Part shown: one piece after another, positions 1 through 9,357 of the stretch | How the letters are laid out: each line of letters starts with the position of its first letter | How positions within the stretch are numbered: the stretch's first letter is position 1 | Origin: Exiguobacterium sp. AM39-5BH | Lineage (GTDB): Bacteria > Bacillota > Bacilli > Exiguobacteriales > Exiguobacteriaceae | NCBI RefSeq assembly: GCF_003467445.1 | Contig: NZ_QSGS01000004.1 | Coordinates: 169,088-233,087, forward strand | Reading direction: 5' to 3' | DNA: 64,000 bases | Program-made: the position numbers and the translations under genes | Notes under the pieces: generated by a model | Databases searched by the model: none | What the model was told of the DNA's origin: nothing | What the model saw: the letters and a program-made list of their open reading frames with translations, nothing else

Positions 1-40
1 TAAAATAATCCCCGCCCATGACAGGGCGGGGATTATTTTA
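1..40 (-). terminator. Intrinsic terminator of the esterase gene
   Basis: A perfect 17-bp inverted repeat (1-17 with 24-40) closes on a 6-base loop. Its GC-rich core is flanked by A/T runs, so it could end transcription in both directions. The esterase stop codon lies inside the stem. Confidence 0.85.
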
Positions 41-1027
41 GCGTGTCGTTTCACGCAAGAACGTGATTAAACGACGATACGTGGCACTGGCTGCCGGTTT
101 ATCCATCTCAAAATGGTAGTCGTGGCCAAGTGTGTGCTCGCTTCGGTCATAAAAGACGCTCGTGACGTCCGTACGACCTGACAGGATTATCGCAAATTCT
201 TTCGCTTGCGTCTCGAACGAACCGGTGTTGCCGTCGGTGATGAACGTCGGAACGAACGTGGCCGGGATGTTCACGAGCGGCGACGCTTCCGCGACGACCG
301 GCAAGTCCTCCCAATTGTACGTTCCAAAGTACGCCCAACCGATCCGTTTGAACAAGAAGCGGTTGACCGCTCTCGATGACTCGACGATGCTTCGTTTCAA
401 GTCGTAAGGACCCGACATGAGAATCGTGCCGAGGATGGACTCTTTCGGAACGACTTGATTCACTTCGGCCGATGGTGCATAGTTGTCGTTTAATTGAATC
501 CCGACGAACTGAGCGACGAGTTGAGCACCGTTCGAATCACCCGCAAAAAAGACGCGATTAAGGTCGAGCCGAAAGCGGTCATTGTTTTCCGCGATATATG
601 TGTATGCTTCTTCAAGTTGCTGGAGCGGGACGGGATACGTGACGTCAGGGGCGAGGGCGTAGTTGACGCTGACGACGTTATAGCCGTTGCTCGCAATCGA
701 GGTCGCATATTTGAAGACGTCGGCCTTGTCACCACCGACGAATGAACCGCCGTGCACCCAAAAGATGGTCGGAACGATTTGCTTCTCGCCTTCATAGCGA
801 ATCAAATCGAATGTCCCGTTCTCGTAGGCTGAGTGGTAATCAATATCTTTTCGGACCGAGGTTTTTTGAACGACTTCTTCAAACCCGTTAATGGCTACTT
901 CATTCCCGCCGGAAAATGAGGTCTTCACGAGACGTGAGGTCGGTTTCGGGGACAAGAATACATAGGCGGCACCGGCGACAGCCGTACCGACCAGTCCAAG
1001 TCCTGCTCGTTTCAATCCTTTATTCAT
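38..1027 (-). CDS. Alpha/beta hydrolase (HSL-type esterase), membrane-anchored
   Basis: A 329-residue alpha/beta-hydrolase of the hormone-sensitive-lipase type (fold-3). It shows the oxyanion-hole motif HGGSF (His92), the nucleophile elbow GDSNGA (Ser165) and a C-terminal HDYHF that probably carries the catalytic histidine. Residues about 7-27 form one hydrophobic helix after a basic start, so the enzyme is probably tethered to the outer face of the membrane or exported. AAGGAGG lies 8 bases before the ATG. The HAD phosphatase gene lies 36 bp upstream on the same strand, so the two may be co-transcribed. A relative with the same layout is at 47360-48295. The substrate cannot be told from sequence. 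Confidence 0.85.
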   Translation of the reverse strand: MNKGLKRAGLGLVGTAVAGAAYVFLSPKPTSRLVKTSFSGGNEVAINGFEEVVQKTSVRKDIDYHSAYENGTFDLIRYEGEKQIVPTIFWVHGGSFVGGDKADVFKYATSIASNGYNVVSVNYALAPDVTYPVPLQQLEEAYTYIAENNDRFRLDLNRVFFAGDSNGAQLVAQFVGIQLNDNYAPSAEVNQVVPKESILGTILMSGPYDLKRSIVESSRAVNRFLFKRIGWAYFGTYNWEDLPVVAEASPLVNIPATFVPTFITDGNTGSFETQAKEFAIILSGRTDVTSVFYDRSEHTLGHDYHFEMDKPAASATYRRLITFLRETTR

Positions 1028-1063
1028 CGTAATTCCTCCTTGTGCTCAAACCAGTTTGTTCAC

Positions 1064-1885
1064 TTACCGATCGACGAGAACTGTTCCCATGAATGTTTCA
1101 ATCACGTGGGCGATTCCGTCCTCATTGTTTGATTTTGTGATGAAATCGGCTTTGCCTTTGACCGTCGTGTTGGCATTGCCCATGGCGACACCGAGGCCGG
1201 CCCATTCGATCATCGTGAGGTCATTGTTCCCGTCACCACAAGCGATGACCTGTGCTTGGTCGATGCCGACGTGTTCGGCGAGGAAGGCGAGGCTCGTCCC
1301 TTTCGTCACGCCTGCTTCGGTGAACTCAAGGAAAAATGGCTTCGATCGTGCGACGGCGAGTTTGCCTTCGAGTTCGACTTGCAGTTTCGTTTCGATTGGA
1401 GCGAGCGTGTCGCCGTCAGCGAGCATGAGACACTTGACGACCGGCGTCGTGACCGCTTCTTTGAAGTCAGGGACATGGATGACCGGCATGCCCGTCAATT
1501 CACCTTCGATATCGGTATACGGGTTCGGTTGATCGGTTACGATTTCGTTACCGATGTACGTATGAATCGCGATTTCTTCCCGGACACTGATATCATGGAG
1601 ATGGGCGACCGTTTCCGGAGGCAACGTACTTGAGAAGATTTCTTCATTCGTCTCACAATTGATGATGGAAGCACCGTTGAATGAGAGAATATAGCTACCG
1701 TATTTGGCGAGCTCGAGTTCACGTGCGGCATCCCACATCGCATATGTCGGGCGACCGCTCGCGAGCACGACCTTATATCCGCGTTCTTGTACATCCAGCA
1801 AAGCCGCTTTCGTTTTGGCGGAAATCGTATGGTCGCTCGTGAGGAGCGTATCGTCCATATCTAAAACAATCATCTTGTAACTCAT
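1064..1885 (-). CDS. Cof-type HAD-IIB family hydrolase (sugar-phosphate phosphatase-like)
   Basis: A 273-residue Cof/YidA-type HAD phosphatase. It has motif I DMDDTLL near the N-terminus with the aspartate nucleophile and acid/base Asp, the conserved lysine in GVTKGTSL, and the Mg-binding motif CGDGNNDLTM, with a IIB cap between. Such cytosolic enzymes dephosphorylate sugar phosphates, FMN or PLP; the exact substrate is unknown. The start at 1885 is chosen because GGAGG sits just upstream, whereas the longer reading frame lacks a Shine-Dalgarno. It is the first gene of a probable two-gene unit with the esterase. Confidence 0.88.
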   Translation of the reverse strand: MSYKMIVLDMDDTLLTSDHTISAKTKAALLDVQERGYKVVLASGRPTYAMWDAARELELAKYGSYILSFNGASIINCETNEEIFSSTLPPETVAHLHDISVREEIAIHTYIGNEIVTDQPNPYTDIEGELTGMPVIHVPDFKEAVTTPVVKCLMLADGDTLAPIETKLQVELEGKLAVARSKPFFLEFTEAGVTKGTSLAFLAEHVGIDQAQVIACGDGNNDLTMIEWAGLGVAMGNANTTVKGKADFITKSNNEDGIAHVIETFMGTVLVDR

Positions 1886-2010
1886 AATGGTAAGGAGTCC
1901 TCCTTCAGAATCTAATGACTCCATCCTAATACGATTTGAGGTCAATTGACAACCTTGTCGCAAAAACGTAACTATAATGTAGAATAGTGAACATCAGAAG
2001 AGGTGGATAT

Positions 2011-2703
2011 ATGAATCGGATATTAGTAGCCGAAGATGAGCATGCGATTCGCAGCTTTATCATCGTTAATTTAAAGCGGGCCGGATTTGACGTCTTCGAG
2101 GCGACGAACGGACGTGAGGCGGTCACAGCATTCGACCGGGAGCCGTTCGATGTCGTCTTGCTCGACGTCATGATGCCTGAAATGGATGGATTCGAGGCTT
2201 GCGCCGCCATCCGCGACTTAGATGAGAACGTCGGCATCATCATGCTGACGGCGCGCACGCTCGAAGAAGATAAGATTGAAGGGCTCGGCAGAGGGGCGGA
2301 CGATTATATCGCTAAGCCGTTTAGCCCAGGTGAGCTCGTCGCGCGAATCCAAGCACTCCTGCGCCGCGTCGAAAAAGTGAAACGGAAAGAGAAGAAACGG
2401 TTGAAGTCCGGACCGTTCGCCATCGACTTGGCCGCGAAGCAAGTGACGAAGTATGGGCAGTCCATCGATTTGACCCCGACCGAGTACGATTTGATTTGTC
2501 ACCTCGTCCAAAACGAGGAAGTCGTGCTGTCACGTGACGCGCTGTTAGACGCCGTCTGGGGGATCAATTACTTTGGCGACAGAAAGACGGTCGACGTCAA
2601 CATTCGTCGTCTCCGTCAAAAGATTGAAGACGACCCGAGCCACCCGGCGTACATCGAGACGCTGTGGGGGCACGGTTACAAGTGGCGGAGACATGACGGA
2701 TGA
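2011..2703 (+). CDS. OmpR/PhoB-family response regulator
   Basis: A 230-residue two-component regulator. The N-terminal receiver domain starts RILVAEDEH (acidic pocket), has the phospho-acceptor Asp in LLDVMMPEMDG and the switch lysine in YIAKPFSPGE. The C-terminal winged-helix domain carries the usual transactivation loop and the GHGYKW end. AGAGGTGG lies about 8 bases before the ATG at 2011. The stop overlaps the sensor-kinase start (ATGA), so the pair is translationally coupled. Its regulon cannot be read from the sequence. Confidence 0.93.
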   Translation: MNRILVAEDEHAIRSFIIVNLKRAGFDVFEATNGREAVTAFDREPFDVVLLDVMMPEMDGFEACAAIRDLDENVGIIMLTARTLEEDKIEGLGRGADDYIAKPFSPGELVARIQALLRRVEKVKRKEKKRLKSGPFAIDLAAKQVTKYGQSIDLTPTEYDLICHLVQNEEVVLSRDALLDAVWGINYFGDRKTVDVNIRRLRQKIEDDPSHPAYIETLWGHGYKWRRHDG

Positions 2704-4078
2704 AGCAACAGCTCGTCATTCGGATTATGCTCGTCATGACGCTCGTGCTCGTCTTGCTCGTGAGCGTCCTGTCGTACGGAACGTACCGCTATTACTATGA
2801 ATATGAATCAGAGGCGCTACTCAGTCATGCGACGACGAGTGCCTATCTCTATCCACAGGCGCAAGTAGGCTTTGAGACACCGAGCGCCTTCTCGGTGCTC
2901 GTCCGGACGTTTGGTTATCCCGGTACAGACTTAACGATCGTCGATCGGACGGGTCGAATCATCAAGACAACGGGACAGAGAACGCAGCAGGCGGTCTTCA
3001 CGCGCGACCAATTGCAAAATCTCGCCCGCGGTGAGTCCGTCGTCCAAGATTATGATGCGGACGGGAATCACTATTTATCCGTAACAAGTCCAATCGTCAC
3101 GGAAGAATCGAGTGAGTTCGCGATTAGTTTCACACGACCGCTCGCCGACCTCGACAAACTGATTCGTGAGATTTGGATGGCCGTGTTTATGATTGGCGTT
3201 TTGATTTGGTTCATCGCACTCTACGCTGTCATCCGGATTGCCGATCGCTTTGTCCGGCCGATTCGGGACATCATTGAGACGGCCGATGAAATGGCGCAAG
3301 GTGATTCGACGTCGAAGTCTATTCGAACGAAAAACATGAGCTCGGGGCACTGGCTCGAACACTCACGTATTTAGGTGCGAAAGTACAGCAACACCAATCG
3401 ACCCGAAATGAATTTTTATCTAACGTGTCGCACGAATTGCGTACCCCGCTCACTTCCATCAAAGGTTGGACAGAGACGATTCGGGGCGGCGATGAGAAAG
3501 TGTCGGCTGAGACTGAACTTGGACTGAGCATCATCCATTCAGAGACGGAGCGCATGATCGGACTTGTCGAGCAATTACTCGATTACACGAAAATTGAAGA
3601 GAGTCGGCTCGTCTTGTACCGCCAAGAACTCGACCTCGTGTCGCTGTTACGGAAAGTGACGATTCAATTGAAACAGTCACTCGAAGACAAACAGATCACG
3701 CTGATTGAACGATATCCCCAAAAGTCGATTGGACTATTCGATGAGAACCGACTGAAGCAAGTGTTCTTAAACTTGCTCGACAACGCCATCCGCTTCTCGC
3801 CCGAAGGGGGGACGTTAACGGTACGGTTCGTGCAATCGGAGCGCGTCGCGTTCATTTCCATCATCGACGAGGGGCCAGGTATCTCGCGCGAACACTTGCA
3901 GCGCATCACGGAAATGTTCTATCAGGCACAAGTGACGAAAGGCAGTAGCGGATTAGGACTGGCGATTGCCAAGGAATTGATTGAGGCCCATGAAGGCAAA
4001 CTCGTTATCGAGAGTGAAGTCGGACATGGGACGACGGTGACCATCCTTTTGCCGCTCGACCCGAGCGAACTGCATTAA
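2700..4078 (+). CDS. Membrane sensor histidine kinase (frameshifted at ~3305)
   Basis: Partner of the response regulator, overlapping it by 4 bp. The protein would be about 459 residues: N-terminal TM helix, an extracytoplasmic sensor of ~130 residues, a second TM helix (LIWFIALYAVIRIA), a HAMP linker, the HisKA box SHELRTPL and an HATPase_c domain with N, G1 and G2 boxes (NLLDNA, DEGPGIS, GLGLAIA). One base is missing at about 3305: the frame is open to 3304, then continues one frame over (FDVEVYSNEK...) without a gap. GATTCGAC should probably read GATTTCGAC. As given, translation stops at 3374. I think this is a sequencing undercall. Confidence 0.85.
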
Positions 4079-4085
4079 AAGGGTT

Positions 4086-4137
4086 AAACCTCCCGAATTC
4101 AGGATACATGTAATTGTATGTAGAATGAGGGAGGTTT
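4086..4137 (+). terminator. Hairpin after the kinase gene that also contains the next gene's SD
   Basis: AAACCTCCC (4086-4094) pairs with GGGAGGTTT (4129-4137) and is followed by a T run to 4140. An inner ATACA/TGTAT stem is possible. The right arm is the GGGAGG Shine-Dalgarno of the gene starting at 4142, so transcripts reading through would hide that site. Confidence 0.6.
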
Positions 4138-4141
4138 TTTC

Positions 4142-4507
4142 GTGGCAACGAAATCATTGAAGCCGTTATCTGGCAGTCCGAACGCCGTTTCGACCGAAAC
4201 ATCGATAGAAGCATTGCGCATGGAGCCGCTTCTTTACGGACGGGACCGGGTTCACAGTATTGAAACAATCAAGATGGTGATGGGGCAGCTACCTCGAACT
4301 GAACTAGTCGAAGAGACCCGGGACATGCTTCATTATGTCGTATCAACAAAAGTGATGCGCTTCAAGGATGACGTCGAATTTCGATTCGACGATGAGACGA
4401 GACAGATTGAATTCCGCTCGGCTTCGCGACTCGGTCACTATGACTTTGGCGTGAACCGAAATCGAATGCAAGACGTGAGTGAACGATATCGGAGGTTGAT
4501 AAGATGA
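4142..4507 (+). CDS. DUF1499 family protein
   Basis: A 121-residue protein resembling DUF1499. The conserved C-terminal half alternates strands (VVSTKVMRFKDDVEFRFDD, then IEFRSASRLGHYDFGVNRNR), which is the most characteristic part of that family. No TM segment is visible. It starts with GTG 7 bases after GGGAGG. It overlaps the following oxidoreductase by 4 bp (ATGA), so the two are co-translated and may act together. No biochemical function is established for the family. Confidence 0.75.
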   Translation: MATKSLKPLSGSPNAVSTETSIEALRMEPLLYGRDRVHSIETIKMVMGQLPRTELVEETRDMLHYVVSTKVMRFKDDVEFRFDDETRQIEFRSASRLGHYDFGVNRNRMQDVSERYRRLIR

Positions 4508-5928
4508 AGGATTATCAGTTGATTGTCATAGGTGGGGGTGCGGCTGGGATGACGGTCGCGGCCGGCGCAGCGAACCTAGGCGTAAAAGTGGCTCTGGTTG
4601 AGAAAAAGAAGCATCTCGGGGGTGACTGTCTCCATGTCGGGTGTATCCCATCGAAAGCACTGATTGCCGCTTCCAAAGAAGCGAGCAGTATGATGCAGGC
4701 CGCCCGCGTACTCGGAGCCGAGTTTGACGGACCTGCTCATTATCAGACGACAAAGGCCCGCGTCGATCGTGCCCGTGCCATCATTCAAGATCATGACGGG
4801 ACAGAACGTTTCAAAAAAATTGGAGTCGATGTGTATATCGGTGAGGCGTCATTCCAAAGCCCGTACGAACTTAAAGTCGGCGACGACTTATTAATTGGGA
4901 AAAAATTTGTTATCGCCACGGGATCACAACCGACCGTGCCACCGATTGACGGCCTGGACACCGTGCCATACTTAACGAACGAGCAAGTGTTTGAAGAAGA
5001 GACGTTGCCGGAGAGTATCATCGTCATCGGGGCAGGCACAATCGGTCTCGAACTTGCCCAGTCGTTCGCTCGTCTCGGTAGCCAAGTGACCGTGCTCGAG
5101 GCACAGGATACGTTCTTACCGCGAGAAGATGAATCGGTCAGCCAGTTGCTTCGTTCACAGCTTGAAATGGCGATGTGCCTTAAAATTGGAATTAAAATCA
5201 ATCATATCTCGGAAGTCGCGGGACGTATTCACGTCACTGGTGAGATTGATGGGGAAACCGTCACGTATGAGGCAGACAAGCTCCTCGTGGCGACAGGTCG
5301 AAAGCCGAGAATCGATGAGCTTCGACTCGATCGGGCTCGCGTTCACATCAAAGACGGGTTCGTCGACGTCACGTCGACGTATCGCACGTCACAACCCCAC
5401 ATCTTCGCAATTGGTGATACGATCAAGACGTTACCATTCACGCATGCAGCCGGCGAGGAAGGCAAGGCCGTCGTAGCCAACGCCTTATTCGGACTGTGGA
5501 ACAAAGTCGACTACACGAAAATGCCGTGGATTACGTTCACGGATCCCGAAGTGTTTCACGTCGGGATGACCGAGGCCGAGGCGCGTGAACGTCACGGAGA
5601 CGATATCGAAATTTTTGAAGCGAAGCTGTCCGAGGTCGACCGGTTCGTCGCCGACCGCCAAGAGACAGGGTTTGTCAAAATCATCACGCGTAAGAACGGC
5701 AAAATCATCGGCGGACACGCTGTCGGGATGACGGCCGGTGATTGGATGCAGATTGTCGTCTATGCGATGCAACGAGGCGATAAAATAGGCAAACTGTCAC
5801 GCATGATTTATCCATATCCGTCGCGAAGCGAGGCCGTCAAAAAAGTAGCGGACTTGTATTGGCGGAAGCGTTTGTTTGACAGCCCACTCACCGAACTCGC
5901 TCGCAAATACTTTGAATGGACACGATAA
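4504..5928 (+). CDS. FAD-dependent pyridine nucleotide-disulfide oxidoreductase (MerA/Lpd-like)
   Basis: A 474-residue class-I disulfide oxidoreductase. It shows an N-terminal FAD GGGAAGM motif, the redox-active pair in GDCLHVGCIPSK, an NAD(P)H-binding GAGTIGLELA and the FAD motif IFAIGD. The C-terminal dimer domain has YPYPSRSE where lipoamide dehydrogenase and glutathione reductase have HP..SE, so the usual active-site histidine is a tyrosine. It also lacks the CC pair of true mercuric reductases. Bacterial genomes often label such proteins mercuric reductase-like. Co-translated with the DUF1499 gene. Electron acceptor unknown. Confidence 0.85.
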   Translation: MKDYQLIVIGGGAAGMTVAAGAANLGVKVALVEKKKHLGGDCLHVGCIPSKALIAASKEASSMMQAARVLGAEFDGPAHYQTTKARVDRARAIIQDHDGTERFKKIGVDVYIGEASFQSPYELKVGDDLLIGKKFVIATGSQPTVPPIDGLDTVPYLTNEQVFEEETLPESIIVIGAGTIGLELAQSFARLGSQVTVLEAQDTFLPREDESVSQLLRSQLEMAMCLKIGIKINHISEVAGRIHVTGEIDGETVTYEADKLLVATGRKPRIDELRLDRARVHIKDGFVDVTSTYRTSQPHIFAIGDTIKTLPFTHAAGEEGKAVVANALFGLWNKVDYTKMPWITFTDPEVFHVGMTEAEARERHGDDIEIFEAKLSEVDRFVADRQETGFVKIITRKNGKIIGGHAVGMTAGDWMQIVVYAMQRGDKIGKLSRMIYPYPSRSEAVKKVADLYWRKRLFDSPLTELARKYFEWTR

Positions 5929-5931
5929 CGA

Positions 5932-5961
5932 AAAATCCCACTCTCGACAGAGTGGGATTTT
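5932..5961. terminator. Bidirectional terminator
   Basis: A 13-bp perfect stem (AAAATCCCACTCT with AGAGTGGGATTTT) and a CGAC loop lie between the convergent oxidoreductase and motB genes. T runs follow on both strands. Confidence 0.88.
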
Positions 5962-5962
5962 C

Positions 5963-6739
5963 TTATGGTAAGACAAGCGTCTCAATCATCTTCGGGGAGC
6001 CTTCTGATAAATCGACGAGTGGTTTGATCAATACTTCGACGCGGCGGTTTTTTGAGCGCCCGGCTTCGGTGTCGTTCGTCGCGATTGGCTTATACTCTCC
6101 GTAGCTCGCGAGTGTAAACTGTCTAGGATTCAAGGCATCGTTTGTTAACAGTCCGCGCATGAAGGCCGTAGCCCGGGCCGAACTGAGTTCCCAGTTCGAC
6201 GGGAAGCGGGCCGTGTTGATGGGGATGTTATCGGTATGACCGGATACGACAATCTCACGGTTGCCCGCTTGTGCGAGAATCCCGCTAATGGAACGTGCGA
6301 CGGTCCGCGCGTCAGCATCGAGTGTCGCTTCTCCCATACTGAACAAAGCTCGGTCTTGAATCGTTAAAACGAGCCCACTCGAATTGATGGTTGCTTCAAT
6401 TTCATTCTCAAGCCCGTTTTTTTCGATGTACTGGTTGACTTCTTCTTTTAGTTCGTCGAGTTTGGCAAGTTCGTACGTCCGTGGATTCGCCGTCGTATCT
6501 GTCTTGGTCGTACGGCTAATATCACTGTTCGAGGCGGTCGACGCTTGGAACACGCTCGTCCCGCCAGAGAACACTTGGTTAAAGGATTGAGACATTTTCT
6601 CGAGTTTCGTCTGGTCGATGTTACTCGAGGCGAACAAGACGATGAAGAGGGCAAGTAAAAGCGTCAGTAAATCCGCATAAGGGATTAGCCAACCTTCTGG
6701 GATATGTTCTTCATGATCATGCTTCTTTTTGCGCTTCAT
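5963..6739 (-). CDS. motB: Flagellar motor stator protein MotB
   Basis: A 258-residue stator subunit. A basic cytoplasmic start is followed by a single TM helix with the proton-binding aspartate (IPYADLLTLLLALF, Asp23), then a plug/linker and a C-terminal OmpA-like peptidoglycan-binding domain (SGHTDNIPI, NRRVEVLI). With MotA it forms the membrane ion channel that drives flagellar rotation. Its start overlaps motA by 23 bp. H+ versus Na+ use (MotB versus MotS) cannot be decided with certainty. Confidence 0.93.
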   Translation of the reverse strand: MKRKKKHDHEEHIPEGWLIPYADLLTLLLALFIVLFASSNIDQTKLEKMSQSFNQVFSGGTSVFQASTASNSDISRTTKTDTTANPRTYELAKLDELKEEVNQYIEKNGLENEIEATINSSGLVLTIQDRALFSMGEATLDADARTVARSISGILAQAGNREIVVSGHTDNIPINTARFPSNWELSSARATAFMRGLLTNDALNPRQFTLASYGEYKPIATNDTEAGRSKNRRVEVLIKPLVDLSEGSPKMIETLVLP

Positions 6740-7499
6740 AATCGGCTCGCTCCTTTGGAGACAAATACACGGACAGTTTATCTTCTAGCGTCTTCGGCGA
6801 CTCCCCACTTTGAATCGAGAGAATCCCTTCAATCATCATCTCTTTGATAATGACTTCGCTCTTCGAATACTGCTTTAATTTATTGGCGAACGGGAACCAG
6901 AGGACGTATCCTGTGAAAATCCCAAACAACGTCGCGACGAACGCGGCTGATATCGCGTGACCGAGCTTTTCAATATCGGACAAATCTTTTAAGGCCGCAA
7001 TCAACCCGATAACGGCTCCAAGAACCCCGAGTGTCGGTGCGTACGTGCCGGCTTGTGTGAAGATGTCCGAGTTCGCTTTGTGGCGTTGCTCCATGTTCTC
7101 GATATCGCGCGACATGACCTCGGCGATATATTCGGACGGTTGGCCGTCAATGACCATCATCATCCCTTGTTTCAAGAACGGTTCTTCAACTTGTTCGAGT
7201 GCTGTCTCAAGCGACAAAAGCCCTTCTTTACGTGCTTGTGTCGATAAGTCGACGAACTGCGTCAATAGCCCAGATTTACTTGGTAAATCTTGTTTTTTAA
7301 ACAGGATTTTGAACAATTTTGGTACGTTCTGCAACTGTTCTTTGGAGACGGCGATACTGACCGCGGCCGCTGTCCCGACAAAAATGATGACGAGCGCTGC
7401 CGGGTTGATGAGCGGGGCCACCCCGGCTCCTTTCAATACCATTCCTCCGACGAGGGTGAGGAACCCAAGTATGAGTCCTACTAACGTGACGACATCCAT
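6717..7499 (-). CDS. motA: Flagellar motor stator protein MotA
   Basis: A 260-residue four-TM MotA/TolQ/ExbB-type protein. It has paired N-terminal helices, a cytoplasmic loop with RKEGLLSLE and the conserved C-terminal helices AGTYAPTLGVLGAVIGL and ISAAFVATLFGIFTGY, including the proline and TM faces that line the ion path. The start at 7499 follows AAAGGTGG; an upstream extension has no SD. It is the first gene of the motAB operon. No other flagellar genes are nearby, as in Bacillus where motAB stands apart. Confidence 0.93.
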   Translation of the reverse strand: MDVVTLVGLILGFLTLVGGMVLKGAGVAPLINPAALVIIFVGTAAAVSIAVSKEQLQNVPKLFKILFKKQDLPSKSGLLTQFVDLSTQARKEGLLSLETALEQVEEPFLKQGMMMVIDGQPSEYIAEVMSRDIENMEQRHKANSDIFTQAGTYAPTLGVLGAVIGLIAALKDLSDIEKLGHAISAAFVATLFGIFTGYVLWFPFANKLKQYSKSEVIIKEMMIEGILSIQSGESPKTLEDKLSVYLSPKERADYEAQKEA

Positions 7500-7536
7500 G
7501 TCTATGTTTTCCACCTTTCTAAAAAAATCAGGAGAC

Positions 7537-7568
7537 AAAAAAAGCGAGAGACTTAACTCGTCTCCCGC
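7537..7568 (-). terminator. Terminator between the 79-residue protein gene and motA
   Basis: GCGAGAGAC (7544-7552) pairs with GTCTCCCGC (7560-7568). On the minus strand a run of seven T residues follows, so it ends the gene at 7586-7825 and separates it from motAB. Confidence 0.8.
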
Positions 7569-7585
7569 AAATGCGTTCCCGATGG

Positions 7586-7825
7586 TTAAGCGCCGTTTTC
7601 GTCAATCAGCATTTGGATGCTGATATTTCGTTCTTCACGCTCTATATCGGTTAATACGTCGTATTTTTTTAATAATGCGTACAATTGATTCACAACTTCT
7701 TGATCAAGTGACCAATGTAGCAGTTCTTCGAGCTGGAAATAAAGATGGGCGGGCATGCATTGTGACTGACGCTCCAACCTTCGCGAAACATCCGTTAGCG
7801 AATGATCTACCGTACTAGGGTCCAC
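7586..7825 (-). CDS. Small conserved hypothetical protein
   Basis: A 79-residue, charged, mostly helical cytosolic protein that I do not recognise. GTG at 7825 is chosen because GAGGAGG lies about 12 bases upstream; a TTG at 7846 would start inside that SD. The N-terminal half has a heptad-like leucine pattern (LEELLHWSLDQEVVNQLYALLKKY), which suggests helix packing or dimerisation. It has its own terminator before motA. Confidence 0.55.
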   Translation of the reverse strand: MDPSTVDHSLTDVSRRLERQSQCMPAHLYFQLEELLHWSLDQEVVNQLYALLKKYDVLTDIEREERNISIQMLIDENGA

Positions 7826-7978
7826 GGTTTCATTCAACCTCCTCAACTATCTAAAAGTCTATCTCTCATATTACCAAAAAAATCAGCAAACAGTTAGTGA
7901 TACATTTTTCTGGTTGGCATTTTTAAAGGCGAGGAGTAATATGAGCCTTAGAAAAATTGATTTGAAGGAGATAACGAG

Positions 7979-9357
7979 ATGCGACATCGATTGACCGTAC
8001 GGGAATTGCGCATAAAACGAATTGAAGCGCTCTACCGGCTCGTATTTGAAAAGCCGGCCCGTTTTATCGCGACTGGATTTTTACTCGCCATTTTTATCGG
8101 GGCGACACTACTATATATGCCTTTCTCGCAGACACAGCCCGTGTCGTGGATAGACTGTTTGTTCGTCGCGACTTCGGCTGGTACGGTGACTGGGTTGTCG
8201 ACGATTGATGTTGGCGCTTCCTTTAACATGTTCGGGGAGCTCGTGATTGTCGCATTGATTCAAGTCGGAGGCTCGGCTTCATGACGGTCGCCCTCATGCT
8301 ACTCAGCTTGCTCGGTAAAAAGATTGGCTTGAAGCAACGGATCCTGCTTCAAGAATCGCTTAACTTGTCGGGGCCAGGCGGCACGGTCCGTCTCGTCCGG
8401 AACATCGTCTTTACGACGCTGATCGTGCAATTTCTCGGGATGCTGTTTTTGACGTTCGAATTGTATAGCACCGGAGATTATCGCTTTGGCCAGTCGTTGT
8501 ATTATGGTTTCTTCCATGCGATTTCTGCATTCAACAACGCGGGGTTCGCCTTATGGTCGGATAATTTGATGCAGTTTGAACAAAACACTGCCATCATTGT
8601 CACGATTGCTGTCTTGTTGATGATTGGAGGTCTCGGATTCACAACGATTGCCGACGCGGCTGAGGTGAAGCGCTGGAAACGGCTCGCTCTTCATTCAAAG
8701 ATTATGATAGCCTCGCTTGTCATCATCAATGGAATCGCCTGGTTCTCGCTCATGCTATTTGAATGGGTGTCGAAAGAAGGCGGTTTATACGGTCGGCCAT
8801 TTGGAGAAGCGATGAACGTCACATTTTTCCAAGCCGTGACCACACGAACAGCGGGATTCAATACGACTGACCTGACGACAATGGCACCCATCTCGATTGG
8901 TATTATGATCGTCCTCATGTATATCGGTGCCGGTGCAGCTTCCACGGGATCGGGAATTAAAGTGACGACCGTGGCGGTCATCTTGGCTGATATGTGGGCG
9001 TTCATCGTTGGGAAGAAAGAGACGGTCATTTTAGAACGGACGATCGACGCATTCCAAATCAAAAAAGCGTATGTTGTGGCCATCTCAAGTTTCTTCTTTA
9101 TCTTGTTGATTACGACTTTAACAGTTTTGACAAATAGTGACTTGCCAGCGCCAGCCCTATTGTTTGAAGCCGTTTCAGCGTTCGGTACGGTCGGATTGTC
9201 ACTCGGGATCACTCCAGAACTGAACGACGCAGGGAAAAGTTTCATCATGTTCATGATGTTGCTTGGCCGTGTCGGCTCGTTGACGATTCTATTTACCGTC
9301 GCGCGACAAATCGATCGCCAAATTCGCTATCCAAAAGAGAAGTTATTAATTGGTTGA
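7979..9357 (+). CDS. ktrB: Ktr/Trk-type potassium channel subunit (frameshifted at ~8272)
   Basis: The K+-translocating membrane subunit of a Ktr/Trk system, about 459 residues with repeated M1-P-M2 units. Selectivity-filter regions are visible (SAGTVTGLS, SAFNNAGFAL, TRTAGFNT, SAFGTVGLS). AAGGAGATAACGAG precedes the ATG. One base is missing near 8272: the frame runs to QVGG, and the expected LGFMTVAL continues one frame over, so GGCTCGGC should be GGCCTCGGC. As given it stops at 8284. It needs a KtrA/KtrC-type RCK subunit, which is not in this window. KtrB versus KtrD is not settled. Confidence 0.85.

Noticed and set aside
1946..1978. TTGACA and TATAAT before the response regulator gene
   Set aside because: Both boxes are perfect but the spacer is 21 bases, too long for a standard promoter. 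Only the -10 may be real.
4504..5928. Mercuric reductase (merA)
   Set aside because: No N-terminal HMA domain, no C-terminal Cys pair, no other mer genes.
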